From Anaerolineae bacterium (GTDB lineage: Bacteria > Chloroflexota > Anaerolineae > Aggregatilineales > Phototrophicaceae), in NCBI GenBank assembly GCA_025454525.1, contig JALOOG010000069.1, positions 1-35,935 on the forward strand: a DNA stretch of 35,935 bases, read 5' to 3'. Positions 8,546 through 17,053 of the stretch are shown in pieces. The position numbers and the translations under genes are program-made. Positions within the stretch are counted from its first letter, which is position 1; each line of letters begins with the position of its first letter. The notes under the pieces were generated by a model that did not search any database, had not been told where the DNA came from, and worked only from the letters and a program-made list of their open reading frames with translations.

Positions 8546-8975
8546 ACCATTAATTAACTGACGTTTTTCTACCGGGGATACTCGTGTTCGATTGGCTCGG
8601 CTTTACCCTAAGCTTATCAACTGTTCTACCGCAGGGAAGCAGTGAAGCGAGCAGCCGAGATTCGTATGTTGCACTTTAGGAAGGTTGCGTTTGCAGATGC
8701 AAGCGCGGGGTGATGTTTGGCGTAGACTGAAACCCGTTTTAGAAGGGGGAAGTGGCGGCGAAATTTTTGGATGAGTTAAAAAAAGGCCTTCGGCAGAAAC
8801 TTTGAGTGTCTCTGTTTGAGCGAAAGCAGTGTGAGCCTACATAGCCAGCTCCAAGCGTGTTGGCAATGTCATACTCCGCACAGTCCCGACTGTCACAAGA
8901 GATAACCTATCTGTCTGCGTGTTATAACTGACGGACGGATGAAGGAATTGTACAAGCAAAGAGTAAAAAATGCGA

Positions 8976-9292
8976 GTGCGTTGATCGCGATTGGTATGGG
9001 TGTACCTTGAGAAGCGTTGGTTACTGGTTTTAGACAATGCCCCCTTTCATCACAGTCATGAAGTCGGTGCATTTCCCAGTCTGTTTGAGGATCACAACCC
9101 AGTCTACCAGTTGCCGCCTTACTGCCCGAATTGAACCTGATTGAGCGTTTCTGGAAGCATTTAAAAGACTACATCCTCTCTAATAAATTATTTTATTATA
9201 TTAAATTACTCTTAGGAAATTTAGGGCATTTCCTTCAACAGCAAAATGACCTCAACTTCCTCAAGCGTTTTCGATTTGCCAAAAACTTTTAG
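8976..9292 (+). pseudogene. IS630-type transposase relic (C-terminal DDE part)
   Basis: The + strand encodes VYLEKRWLLVLDNAPFHHSH, then QLPPYCPN. After a one-base loss the other frame gives LNLIERFWKHLKDYILSN and then NDLNFLKRFRFAKNF before a stop. 'LDNAPFHHS' carries the second catalytic Asp, and 'LPPYCPxLNLIERFWKxLK' carries the catalytic Glu of the IS630/Tc1-mariner superfamily. The N-terminal half (about 8580-8975) is too broken to read with confidence. The element is dead and its ends are not defined. Confidence 0.8.
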
Positions 9293-9827
9293 TGAGGTAC
9301 TTTTGTGGCGATTTTTCCAAATTCCCCGATTCTGATCTCAACAGATCAAACATCAGTTCTCTTACTAGCCAACGGAGGATCACCATAGCCTAAATCTACC
9401 CCCCAAACCCGCGCACTCCAATTATTGGACCAAAACGGCGATCTTTGTCATACTCAGCTTCACCCTCAAGATCTCTTGTAGCACCTTGCGCTCTTGGAGG
9501 GCCATATTGCGCCAAGAGTTTTTCTCCTCTTATATCGCTGCGACTAACATCACAGAAGATTTGCTATCATCCCCTCACACTCTTAGACATCGCGTATCGC
9601 AACCGCCCGTCATCGCGACTTTAAGCGCCTTTATCGGGAGCAAGATTTTGATCTCATCTTATCCGTGTCCCACGTTTACACACCCTGCACGCCTATCTCC
9701 ACCGCTTGATCTTAGACGGCCACCGCAATTAGGCCCGCAGATCAAGTCCGCCTAAGATTCAATTGGTAACTTAAGCCGATCGCTTGTAAGATTAAGGAGA
9801 CTTTTTCCAGATAACTAAGGGGCATTG
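9293..9827. other. Gene-poor stretch before the kinase cluster, possible decayed gene
   Basis: No intact gene. Short fragments on the + strand, such as HRDFKRLYREQDFDLILSVSHVY and LHAYLHRLILDGHRN in another frame, look like remains of a coding region with frameshifts, but I do not recognise the family. The 3' end must hold the promoter of the kinase cluster; an AAGGGG ribosome site is at 9817-9822. Confidence 0.4.
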
Positions 9828-11426
9828 ATGAGCGATCCGTTGCTCAACCAGAAATTCGCCTATTTTGAAATTCAAGATCGGATCAAAGCCGGCGGGATGT
9901 CAATCGTCTACCGAGCGTATGACACGCGCCGTCGCTTAATCGTGGCCTTAAAGGTATTACAACAGAGCCTCTCATTACACGATGACATTGTGACTCGCTT
10001 TGAACGCGAGGCAAAAATCGCGGAACGCTTGCGCCATCCGCACATCGTACAATTTTTTGAGGCGGATCAGCATCAAGGGTGGTTGTATATCGCGATGCAA
10101 TTTATGGTCGGAGGTAGCTTGGCCGATCAACTCGCCGCGAATCCCAAGATCACCTTAGCACGCACCGCCGACATCCTAGAGCAGATCGGCAGCGCTTTAG
10201 ATTATGCCCATCATGAAAAGGTGATCCATCGCGATCTCAAACTCGGCAACATCCTTTTAGATGAAAACGGCGATGTCCTGCTCACCGACTTCGGCATCGC
10301 CCGCATGTTAGACGCAACCCAAGGCCTCACCACCCCAGATCAACAGATGCCCGGGACGGTGAAATATATGTCACCCGAACAGGTCATGGGCAAAACCGAT
10401 CTCGATTACCGTTCGGATCTTTATTCATTTACGGTGATCGCTTATCTCTTAGCCACCGGACGTTACCCCTTCACCGGAACAGATGACATCGTGGTGATCA
10501 ATCAGCATTTGAATATGCAACCTCCCGCGCCGAGTCGAGTCAATCCCCATTTGCCATCGGGATTAGATGACGTGTTGATCAAGGGACTCGCCAAAAAGCC
10601 CCATCAACGCTATCAATCGGCGGGTGAATTTGCCCGTGCTTTCCGTGATGCGATCAGCGGTTATGAAGCGGTTACAGCTTATGTAGATATGCGGGCAGAA
10701 AATCCGGCGCTTCAGGCCCAATCACCCGACTTTACCCGTTATGAAAACCAGACCGATCACCCAACCATCCCTGAACGCGCTACCACTGAACCGAAGCGTA
10801 TCCGCATTGATCCGTTAATGGCGATCATCGGCGTGATCGCGCTGATCTTGGGAGTCAGCGTTCTATTGGCTTTTCAAACCAACCGAATCCAACAAGATAA
10901 TCAACAAACACAAAGCGCGTTCTCTGCCCTACAAGCGACCGAGACCGCTTTTGCGCTCCTTCCCACCGTCACTTATACACCCAGTCTCACCTTGTTTCCC
11001 ACCGAAACCGAGACGTTTACACCCACCCCAAGCCCAACACATACGATCACACCGTCCCCGACCGAAACGTCTTTGCCTACCTCAACCTCAACCTTAGCCA
11101 TGACCGTGACCGAGACTCCGCTCCCAGTGACTCCCGCTGAAGTCACCGACACCGCCTTTAGCACCGTAAGCGAGTTTATGACCGCTTTACGCAACTTGGG
11201 ATCTCAAAGCGCTTTCAATTGTGTTGCCTTTATCGATTATTATGCCTATTTGACTGGAGAAAGTCCCTTAGCCGCTTTAACCGTACTCGTGGATGATCAA
11301 GATGACGCTTTCCACGATGTATATACGTTTTGTGAGGATGAGCGCGAAAATCCCCGTGCGCCCTTGGGGTTTGAGTTATTTTTCCGATTTGACGAAGCCA
11401 GTAGACAATTAGACGAATCGCGTTAG
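9828..11426 (+). CDS. Transmembrane Ser/Thr protein kinase (PASTA-less PknB type)
   Basis: A 532-aa Hanks-type kinase. The N-terminal cytoplasmic domain has a Gly loop (AGGMSIVYRA), Lys 42 in VALKVL, HRDLKLGN (134-141), DFG (154-156) and MSPEQV, so all catalytic residues are present. One membrane helix lies at about 327-349 (PLMAIIGVIALILGVSVLLAF). Outside there is a Thr/Pro/Ser-rich stalk (about 380-440) and a small terminal domain of about 85 residues with two Cys that I do not recognise. ATG 9828 has AAGGGG five bases upstream; the TTG one codon earlier is too close. It probably senses something outside and phosphorylates cytoplasmic targets. The aquaporin gene follows after 47 bases. Confidence 0.92.
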   Translation: MSDPLLNQKFAYFEIQDRIKAGGMSIVYRAYDTRRRLIVALKVLQQSLSLHDDIVTRFEREAKIAERLRHPHIVQFFEADQHQGWLYIAMQFMVGGSLADQLAANPKITLARTADILEQIGSALDYAHHEKVIHRDLKLGNILLDENGDVLLTDFGIARMLDATQGLTTPDQQMPGTVKYMSPEQVMGKTDLDYRSDLYSFTVIAYLLATGRYPFTGTDDIVVINQHLNMQPPAPSRVNPHLPSGLDDVLIKGLAKKPHQRYQSAGEFARAFRDAISGYEAVTAYVDMRAENPALQAQSPDFTRYENQTDHPTIPERATTEPKRIRIDPLMAIIGVIALILGVSVLLAFQTNRIQQDNQQTQSAFSALQATETAFALLPTVTYTPSLTLFPTETETFTPTPSPTHTITPSPTETSLPTSTSTLAMTVTETPLPVTPAEVTDTAFSTVSEFMTALRNLGSQSAFNCVAFIDYYAYLTGESPLAALTVLVDDQDDAFHDVYTFCEDERENPRAPLGFELFFRFDEASRQLDESR

Positions 11427-11473
11427 AATCAGGCAAACATTGGATCACCACTATCTATAAGGAAAAAAATTTT

Positions 11474-12157
11474 ATGGCCAGAAGACGCAATGACCCCAAC
11501 ACTGTGAACACCGTCCCCGCGTTGATCGCAGAATTTTTAGGCACCTTTACCCTTGTTTTTGTCGGTGTTTGTGCCGTGACGATCGCCGGAACTGCTGGCG
11601 GAGTCGCAGTCGCCGCACTTGCACATGGCTTGATCTTGATCGGCTTGATCTACACTTTTGGCAATTTCTCCGGCGCACACTTTAATCCAGCCGTTACAGC
11701 GGGTCTACTGGTTGGGGGACGTATTCCCTTACAACAGGCCGGCTTTTATATGCTAGTACAATTTTTAGGCGGGATCGTGGCCGCTGTGATCGCGTCCTTT
11801 GTCCTACCGACTGGGACGAATTTAGGGCAAACCTTAGGCTCATTAAGCCCATCTACTCAACCCGTACAGATCGTGATCTTTGAAGCGATCATGACCTTCT
11901 TCTTAGTCAGCACGATCTATCAGACCGCCGTCTACAAAAAAGCAGGTGATTTTGCCCCGATCGCGATCGGTTTTACCCTTGCGGGCGCGATCCTAGCCGG
12001 TGGAGTCTACACGGGAGCATCGTTGAACGCCGCCCGTACCTTAGGGCCGGCCCTCATCGCGGGCGATCTGTCTTACCTGCTCCCCTATTTCATCGGGATC
12101 TTTGCAGGTGGAATCTTGGCGGGTTTATTGCATTCATTGGTCTTGAATCCAGAATAA
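11474..12157 (+). CDS. Aquaporin-family channel (MIP) with NPA/NAA signature
   Basis: A 227-aa six-helix channel. The first half-helix has the canonical GAHFNPAVT. In the second, NPA is replaced by NAA (GASLNAARTLGPA; codons AAC GCC GCC CGT). Aligning by eye with AQP1 puts His in helix 2 (ALAHGL), Ile in helix 5 (AGAIL), Ala at LE1 and Arg at LE2. This H/I/A/R filter resembles plant TIP channels rather than classic water-specific or glycerol channels. Water with ammonia, urea or peroxide permeation is possible but inferred. The basic N-terminus (MARRRNDPNT) is cytoplasmic. Kinase genes lie 47 bases upstream and 23 bases downstream on the same strand, implying one operon and possibly phosphoregulation. 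Confidence 0.9.
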   Translation: MARRRNDPNTVNTVPALIAEFLGTFTLVFVGVCAVTIAGTAGGVAVAALAHGLILIGLIYTFGNFSGAHFNPAVTAGLLVGGRIPLQQAGFYMLVQFLGGIVAAVIASFVLPTGTNLGQTLGSLSPSTQPVQIVIFEAIMTFFLVSTIYQTAVYKKAGDFAPIAIGFTLAGAILAGGVYTGASLNAARTLGPALIAGDLSYLLPYFIGIFAGGILAGLLHSLVLNPE

Positions 12158-12180
12158 CCAACGGTTTATAAGGGGTGATC

Positions 12181-13827
12181 ATGTCCGATCAACAACTACC
12201 AGAGTCGAAAAGCGCACTCATCGGCAAGCGGTTAGGCAAGTACGAACTCACCCAGATGTTAGCCTCTGGGGGAATGGCACGCATTTATAAGGCCTTAGAT
12301 ACCAACCTTGATCGCGTGGTGGTGATCAAAGTATTGATGCGCGAACTGGTAGAGACCGACGAGTCACTCACCGAACGTTTTAAGCGTGAAGCTAAGGCGA
12401 TCGCCGCACTTGAACATGACAATATCGTGCGGGTTTACGATTATGAACAGCAAGGCGATCTGTATTACATCGTGATGAACTACATTGAAGGGGACGATCT
12501 CGCCAATGAATTGACCCGCCTCAAACAACAGGGGAAATTAATGGATGTGAATCGCGCCTTGAAGATCATGTTACAGGTCGCTTCTGCCTTAGATTTTGCT
12601 CATTCTAAAGGCATCATTCATCGCGATGTGAAGCCGTCGAACATCCTCTTGACCAAAGAGGATAAGGCCGTTTTAACCGATTTTGGCTTGGTCTTACGCC
12701 AATCGATCGACAAAACCATGGGAACGGCATTCGGAACACCGCGTTATATCTCACCCGAACAAGCGTTAGCCTCTGAAAAGTCTGTGCCACAAAGTGATAT
12801 CTATTCAATGGGCGTGGTCTTATACGAGATCCTCACGGGAGATATGTTATTTCGAGCCGATACGCCCATGGGGATCGCCTTGAGTCATATCAGTGAGCCG
12901 CCTCCCCGTCCGCGTTCGGTGAACCAAAATATCCCTGTAGAGGCTGAACGTGAGATCCTCAAAGCACTGGATAAAGAACCGTTAAATCGGCATCGCTCTG
13001 CGACCGAATTGGTCAACGCGGTGAAGCGTGCCTATGAGTTAAAAGATGAAGCGACCAGCGAAGTCCCGAAAGTCGCCCCCAAAACGCCGATCATGCCCGA
13101 AGCGCGTGAAATCCGTGACGAGGTGAAAAAGGCCACCGATGGCCCCCCGTTAAAACCGATCTCTACAGCGAATCCACAGGCCAAAGAGAGTGTATCGATC
13201 CCTTCTCCCGCGCCCAAAGAACCCTATACCCGTCCCATGCCAGAGATCAACAAACCAACCGCCGAAGGCCGACCGGCCACAAAACCCCCACTTGTGCCGA
13301 TTGCCATTGTGGGCGGGATTGTGACCCTAGTTTTGATCGGTTTGCTTTTATCAAATCTAGGCAATCGTGATACGACCACGCCCACCGATGCAGCGACTCC
13401 CGCTAATACCACTTCTGGCACAGAACCGACCGCTGCTTCAGTCAGCTTAAGCGGGTCAATCCGCCTTGAATACGATGAAACGGTCTTGGTGATCCGCAAT
13501 CAGGGTAGCGAAGCGATCAATTTAAGCGGTGTGATCCTCACTCGTTCCGGGGCAACCGAGGGGATCGCCTTATCCGATTTATCCGATCCCGCGTTGCCTG
13601 CGGGGGAATGTATCGGTTTGTTTCGCAACGATAGCGCTTTTGCGCCCAACCAATGGAATTGCACCCGTTTAGAGCATGGCCGTTTAGCGATCGCACCACA
13701 AGAACTGGTGTGGTTAAACCGGGGTAACGCCCCCCAATTTGAGTTACGTAATGCGTCTGGAGTGATCGCCACTTGTAACACGATCGGGCGGGGTGGACGG
13801 GGTGAATGTGCCTTTGACTTGCGCTAG
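12181..13827 (+). CDS. Transmembrane Ser/Thr protein kinase with lamin-tail-like outer domain
   Basis: A 548-aa Hanks-type kinase. It has a Gly loop ASGGMARIYK, Lys 50 in VVIKVL, HRDVKPSN (from 147), DFG (167-169) and TPRYISPEQA. A long Pro/Lys-rich linker leads to one membrane helix (about 370-393, PLVPIAIVGGIVTLVLIGLLL). The outer domain (about 420-548) begins SGSIRLEYDETVLVIRNQG and includes LSGVILTRSG, AGECIGLFRN and WNCTRLEHGRLAIAPQELVWLNRG. This resembles a lamin-tail beta-sandwich and has four Cys, which suits disulphides. ATG 12181 follows AAGGGG by five bases. The kinase domain is intact. It ends in a stop shared with the convergent TetR gene. Confidence 0.92.
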   Translation: MSDQQLPESKSALIGKRLGKYELTQMLASGGMARIYKALDTNLDRVVVIKVLMRELVETDESLTERFKREAKAIAALEHDNIVRVYDYEQQGDLYYIVMNYIEGDDLANELTRLKQQGKLMDVNRALKIMLQVASALDFAHSKGIIHRDVKPSNILLTKEDKAVLTDFGLVLRQSIDKTMGTAFGTPRYISPEQALASEKSVPQSDIYSMGVVLYEILTGDMLFRADTPMGIALSHISEPPPRPRSVNQNIPVEAEREILKALDKEPLNRHRSATELVNAVKRAYELKDEATSEVPKVAPKTPIMPEAREIRDEVKKATDGPPLKPISTANPQAKESVSIPSPAPKEPYTRPMPEINKPTAEGRPATKPPLVPIAIVGGIVTLVLIGLLLSNLGNRDTTTPTDAATPANTTSGTEPTAASVSLSGSIRLEYDETVLVIRNQGSEAINLSGVILTRSGATEGIALSDLSDPALPAGECIGLFRNDSAFAPNQWNCTRLEHGRLAIAPQELVWLNRGNAPQFELRNASGVIATCNTIGRGGRGECAFDLR

Positions 13828-14468
13828 AGGTGAAATAACCCATGTAACATCAGATGCTTGAGCGTGATGACGATCGACTCTAAGTGATCGTCATCCATGC
13901 GAAGCAAAAATTCCCAAAATAACAGGTTAAACGTCCATGCCAACATCCGACGATCTAGGTCTTGGCGGGCATTTGGGAAAGAGGATAGCGCTTCAAAGGC
14001 AGCCCATAAACGCATCGTTGTCCAAGCTTCAATCTGATCGTTGAGGGCGCGCAGGTGTGAGTCGCGCAACATCACTTCACGCCATGCCCGATACACCCCG
14101 CGATAGGCCCAATCCAATTGCAATCCGGCGCGTAACAACGCCTCTAATTGCGCTTCAATGGGTTGTTCAGGGGTTAACACCAATGGGAATTGTTCAAGAT
14201 CGGTTACCAACTGATCCATTAGCACAAGTAACAGATGTTGTTTGGATAAAAAATGCTGATAAAACCCGCCAACGGCTACTTCAGCGGCTTGGGCGATGTC
14301 TTGGATCGTGGTGGATTCAAAGCCTTGTTGTGCGAACAAGGTTTGTGCGGCCGTCAATAACGCGGTGCGTTTATGACGGCTACGCGCTTGTTTAGGTTCA
14401 GGAGGTAACGCGATCCCCGACAACAGATCGGGCCGTGCTAAATTCGGTGATATGTTGGGCAAGGACAT
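13824..14468 (-). CDS. TetR-family transcriptional regulator
   Basis: A 214-aa TetR repressor. The N-terminal DNA-binding part reads RSRHKRTALLTAAQTLFAQQ and then the helix-turn-helix STTIQDIAQAAEVAVGGFYQHF (about 52-73), followed by the usual all-helical ligand domain. The gene lies downstream of, and overlaps, the alpha/beta hydrolase, so both come from one transcript. The start is uncertain: ATG 14468 has only weak GGAAGA upstream and gives 71 bases of overlap with the hydrolase. The longer frame to 14525 is less likely, and a non-ATG start nearer 14425 would fit family length better. The expected operator is the palindrome at 15266-15287. The ligand is unknown. Confidence 0.85.
   Translation of the reverse strand: MSLPNISPNLARPDLLSGIALPPEPKQARSRHKRTALLTAAQTLFAQQGFESTTIQDIAQAAEVAVGGFYQHFLSKQHLLLVLMDQLVTDLEQFPLVLTPEQPIEAQLEALLRAGLQLDWAYRGVYRAWREVMLRDSHLRALNDQIEAWTTMRLWAAFEALSSFPNARQDLDRRMLAWTFNLLFWEFLLRMDDDHLESIVITLKHLMLHGLFHL
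13866..13895. other. Hairpin inside the 3' end of the TetR gene, after the kinase stop
   Basis: Arms GATGACGATC and GATCGTCATC (10 bp, loop of 10) lie 39-68 bases beyond the kinase stop. There is no T run on either strand. It could slow read-through from the convergent kinase transcript, or be a by-product of Asp/Ile codons rich in GATC. Confidence 0.35.
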
Positions 14469-15249
14469 CTGGTTGATCTTCCGGTACAAAGGCTCGTGCA
14501 TTGGCAACCCAAACGAGTCTAACATCTGGGAACGCGTCCTTCAAGCGTTGTGCGAATGGTGGAGTAAAGATCCAATCATCTTTCCCCCACACGATCAATA
14601 CCGGAATGGTCACTTGTCCAAACTTTTGAGCCGCAGCCAAAGTATAGCGATTTGAGACTCCAACCAAAAACTTACGCAGATCGCGTAATACCGCTGGATC
14701 GCGTTGGGCAGGTGTAAAAAACGCATCCAAGATCGCATCGTCTGGAATCTGATGCGCGACGCACCAAGTAATTAAGCGCTGTAAGTGGCGTATACGAGTT
14801 AGTTGCACCACTGACCATGTAAATCCTGGAATCCGTGCGCCATATTGCAGGGGACGTAATACGGGTGGATAAAAATTTTCAAATGCATCGCAATTGGTAA
14901 AGATTACCCGTCCGATGCGTTCTGGAAATTCGGTGATCAAGATCTGGATGATCGCGCCACCCGTGTCATTAGCAACCAAGGTGACATCCTGTAAATCTAA
15001 CGCCGCGATTAGATCAGCGATCAAGCGTGCTACCCCGATCGGGGTGAGATCTGCGTGGGGTGACATGGCGGTAGAATGCGCGCCTAAAGGTAAATCGGGC
15101 GCGATCACCCGAAATTGTCGGGCTAAGGTTGGGATCACGTTACGCCATAAGCGATGATTCACCCATAACCCATGAATCAGCACAATTGGCGCACCGTTCC
15201 CACTTTCCTGATAATGCAAAGTGCCTTGAGGAAGTGTAAGTGTGGGCAT
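14398..15249 (-). CDS. Alpha/beta hydrolase with Asp nucleophile
   Basis: A 283-aa alpha/beta-fold hydrolase. The oxyanion-hole motif is IHGLWVNHRLW (from 25). The nucleophile elbow is ANDTGG, with Asp 95 where esterases have Ser. An Asp nucleophile is typical of haloalkane dehalogenases and epoxide hydrolases, which form a covalent ester with the substrate. The acid candidate is in VWGKDDWIF (about 222). The position where the catalytic His should follow reads NARAFVPEDQP, without His. A similar 'TFVP.DQP' form is, as I recall, common in one actinobacterial branch, so it may be a real subfamily trait. The start has AAAGGA six bases upstream. It is the first gene of the TetR operon, so the regulator probably senses its substrate. 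Confidence 0.85.
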   Translation of the reverse strand: MPTLTLPQGTLHYQESGNGAPIVLIHGLWVNHRLWRNVIPTLARQFRVIAPDLPLGAHSTAMSPHADLTPIGVARLIADLIAALDLQDVTLVANDTGGAIIQILITEFPERIGRVIFTNCDAFENFYPPVLRPLQYGARIPGFTWSVVQLTRIRHLQRLITWCVAHQIPDDAILDAFFTPAQRDPAVLRDLRKFLVGVSNRYTLAAAQKFGQVTIPVLIVWGKDDWIFTPPFAQRLKDAFPDVRLVWVANARAFVPEDQPDVLAQHITEFSTARSVVGDRVTS

Positions 15250-15265
15250 AACGATCCTTTTTCAG

Positions 15266-15287
15266 AACATGAATACGTATTCATGTT
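15266..15287. promoter_or_regulatory. TetR-type operator, perfect 22-bp palindrome
   Basis: A perfect palindrome with core CATGAATACGTATTCATG lies 16 bases upstream of the hydrolase start (minus strand) and 63 bases before the + strand gene at 15351. Its size and symmetry suit a TetR dimer encoded in the same operon. It could overlap promoters in both directions. Confidence 0.75.
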
Positions 15288-15350
15288 ACGATACTTGCCC
15301 GTAAAAATCAAGCATTGATTATAGTTTTGTCCAGATAAAGGTGCAGCGTA

Positions 15351-16433
15351 ATGGTGAATTATGTTGATTTATGGGGGTGGTTTCATAGCCCTCATTTGAT
15401 GAATGAGACCGTGCGATATGAATTAACCCAACTATTTGATCAAGGTTGGCGTAAGATCGAAACTTCGCCAGAGGAGGCGCTCACGACCTTTGAACAATGT
15501 TACCAACTCGCCATGTTCTTAGGCGATCCTTGTTGGATCTTGTTTTGTGGTCATTGGCAGACCGAAACGCTCTTATTTTACTTGGATCGCGCTGAAGAGG
15601 CGCTCCCAATGGCCGTGGAGTGGGTGGTGAAGGCCGGGCAACCCCATTATGAGCGTTGTCCGGTACGGGGACGGGTGTATCGTAGCCTATTAGATGCTTA
15701 CGTGATCATTGACGCAGTAGGTTATGAGGACAAGATCCGCGAGACGATCCGTTATATGGAAGCGGAATTGCCCTTGGATTATGATACCCACTGCCTGCTC
15801 TATGCCCGACTTGCGTCGTTAGAACTCTCGCTGGATAAGCTTAGCACCGCGATCCAAGTCACTTTAAAATTTTTAGAGATCAGCGAAAAAAACGTTTTTC
15901 AGAAGATGAATGCCAACATGAAGCTGGCTTATTATTACTACTTTCAAGGGGCTTATGATCAGGCGATGCTCCATGCTGAAGAATTAGAGCGACTTGCGAT
16001 CTACAATCGACGCAAGGGGACATTAGCAGCCTCTTTAGCTTGGCAAGCATTTTTTAACCTGTATCACGGAGATGCACTTAAGGCTGGCACCTTTTATCGG
16101 CGCGCTGTAACGCAAATGGCACAATTGGGGACAAAACCCGGCGCAGCCTATTTTGATGCGTTGTGTGCTTATCACACCCATCAAGGCGAGTTGGATCAAT
16201 GCCTTGCCTTGCGCGATCAACAACTCGAAATTGTGTTATCGACCCAACATTGGCTCTCGTTATGTGAGTGTCGGCTCACCCGTGCGCGCTTGTTAGGCAA
16301 AATGGGCCTCCCGTTTGATCAAGAGATCGGGCAATTAAGACACGATGTCCTCAAATTACAGCGTCCGGAGTTCATTCTTGCCAAAATCCCCCGCATTGAG
16401 AGCGGAGATTATGAACTCCCGTGGGTCGATTAA
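15351..16433 (+). CDS. Helical-repeat (TPR-like) protein of unknown function
   Basis: A 360-aa soluble, almost wholly helical protein. Stretches such as SPEEALTTFEQCYQLAMFLGD, LDRAEEALPMAVEWVVKAGQ, FQGAYDQAMLHAEELERLA and HQGELDQCLALRDQQLEI have the A/L/G spacing of tetratricopeptide repeats spaced by about 35-40 residues. No enzymatic motif, signal peptide or membrane segment is visible. It is probably a scaffold or regulator that binds another protein. It may share the palindrome-bearing region with the divergent hydrolase-TetR operon. ATG 15351 has a weak AGGTG upstream. Confidence 0.7.
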   Translation: MVNYVDLWGWFHSPHLMNETVRYELTQLFDQGWRKIETSPEEALTTFEQCYQLAMFLGDPCWILFCGHWQTETLLFYLDRAEEALPMAVEWVVKAGQPHYERCPVRGRVYRSLLDAYVIIDAVGYEDKIRETIRYMEAELPLDYDTHCLLYARLASLELSLDKLSTAIQVTLKFLEISEKNVFQKMNANMKLAYYYYFQGAYDQAMLHAEELERLAIYNRRKGTLAASLAWQAFFNLYHGDALKAGTFYRRAVTQMAQLGTKPGAAYFDALCAYHTHQGELDQCLALRDQQLEIVLSTQHWLSLCECRLTRARLLGKMGLPFDQEIGQLRHDVLKLQRPEFILAKIPRIESGDYELPWVD

Positions 16434-16454
16434 ACGCCTAAAATTCGCTCTTGT

Positions 16455-16501
16455 CATCTAATTGAGACAGAGTATCATTGATACCAACTCTCAATTAGAT
16501 G
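16455..16501. promoter_or_regulatory. Nested inverted repeat covering a start codon
   Basis: Outer arms CATCTAATTGAGA (16455-16467) and TCTCAATTAGATG (16489-16501) match over 13 bp. Inside is a second perfect repeat GTATCA-T-TGATAC (16472-16484). The right outer arm contains the ATG at 16499. As DNA it could be an operator for a dimeric regulator; as RNA the hairpin would hide the start codon. No T run follows, so it is not an ordinary terminator. Confidence 0.6.
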
Positions 16502-17053
16502 GTGAATATGCAAAAATCACATAGCCTTTTTAATATGGCCCGCGCCATATTCGATCAACAGATGTGGTGTTGGGGTTGTGATGTGCGTCGTGCTGAAGGC
16601 AATTTGTTATTAGCCTACGGATGTATCAAACACAGCGCACCTATCCCTAAAACCCCTAGCGCCTATCAGCTTTGGTTGGACACAGACACCACCCTAACGT
16701 TGTGGGGGTGGGGAATATGGATCGCACAAAACGGAATCGGTAGCCTGTTAATCCAACGATCGGGCTTTCGCATGACGGGGATTACGACCCCTATCTTGTC
16801 TCCTTCGGCTTGGTCAGAAGAGACACTTCCCTTATCGGCCCCCAGCTTAAATGCAGAGGCGCAACATCACATGATATTACGGGTATTTCAGGCGATCGCT
16901 GATTACGAACAGTGGTTAACGACTCAAGTTGAGCCTCATTATCGGCTGATGACGATCAATGCTTGGCCCCAAAAACGCCATCACAAAAACCATCCAACCG
17001 ATCTAGCGGCTGCATGGTCACAACTTGCCAAACACTTCACACTCAAAGGGTAA
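16499..17053 (+). CDS. Unknown protein encoded just before a COG0523 GTPase
   Basis: A 184-aa protein I do not recognise. It has a Trp/Cys-rich N-terminal motif [21 protein letters not shown], a central beta-like part ([21 protein letters not shown]) and a basic His-rich end ([11 protein letters not shown]). There is no signal peptide or membrane helix. The CWGC pair and the His cluster could bind metal, but this is a guess. ATG 16499 (or 16508) has no ribosome site and sits in the arm of an inverted repeat. The stop is only 7 bases before the COG0523 gene, so the two are probably co-translated and co-regulated. Confidence 0.6.
   Translation: MVNMQKSHSLFNMARAIFDQQMWCWGCDVRRAEGNLLLAYGCIKHSAPIPKTPSAYQLWLDTDTTLTLWGWGIWIAQNGIGSLLIQRSGFRMTGITTPILSPSAWSEETLPLSAPSLNAEAQHHMILRVFQAIADYEQWLTTQVEPHYRLMTINAWPQKRHHKNHPTDLAAAWSQLAKHFTLKG

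Noticed and set aside
9486-9755. An 89-codon open frame before the kinase cluster
   Set aside because: No ribosome site, odd composition rich in Ser/Pro/His/Arg, and fragments in another frame look more protein-like.
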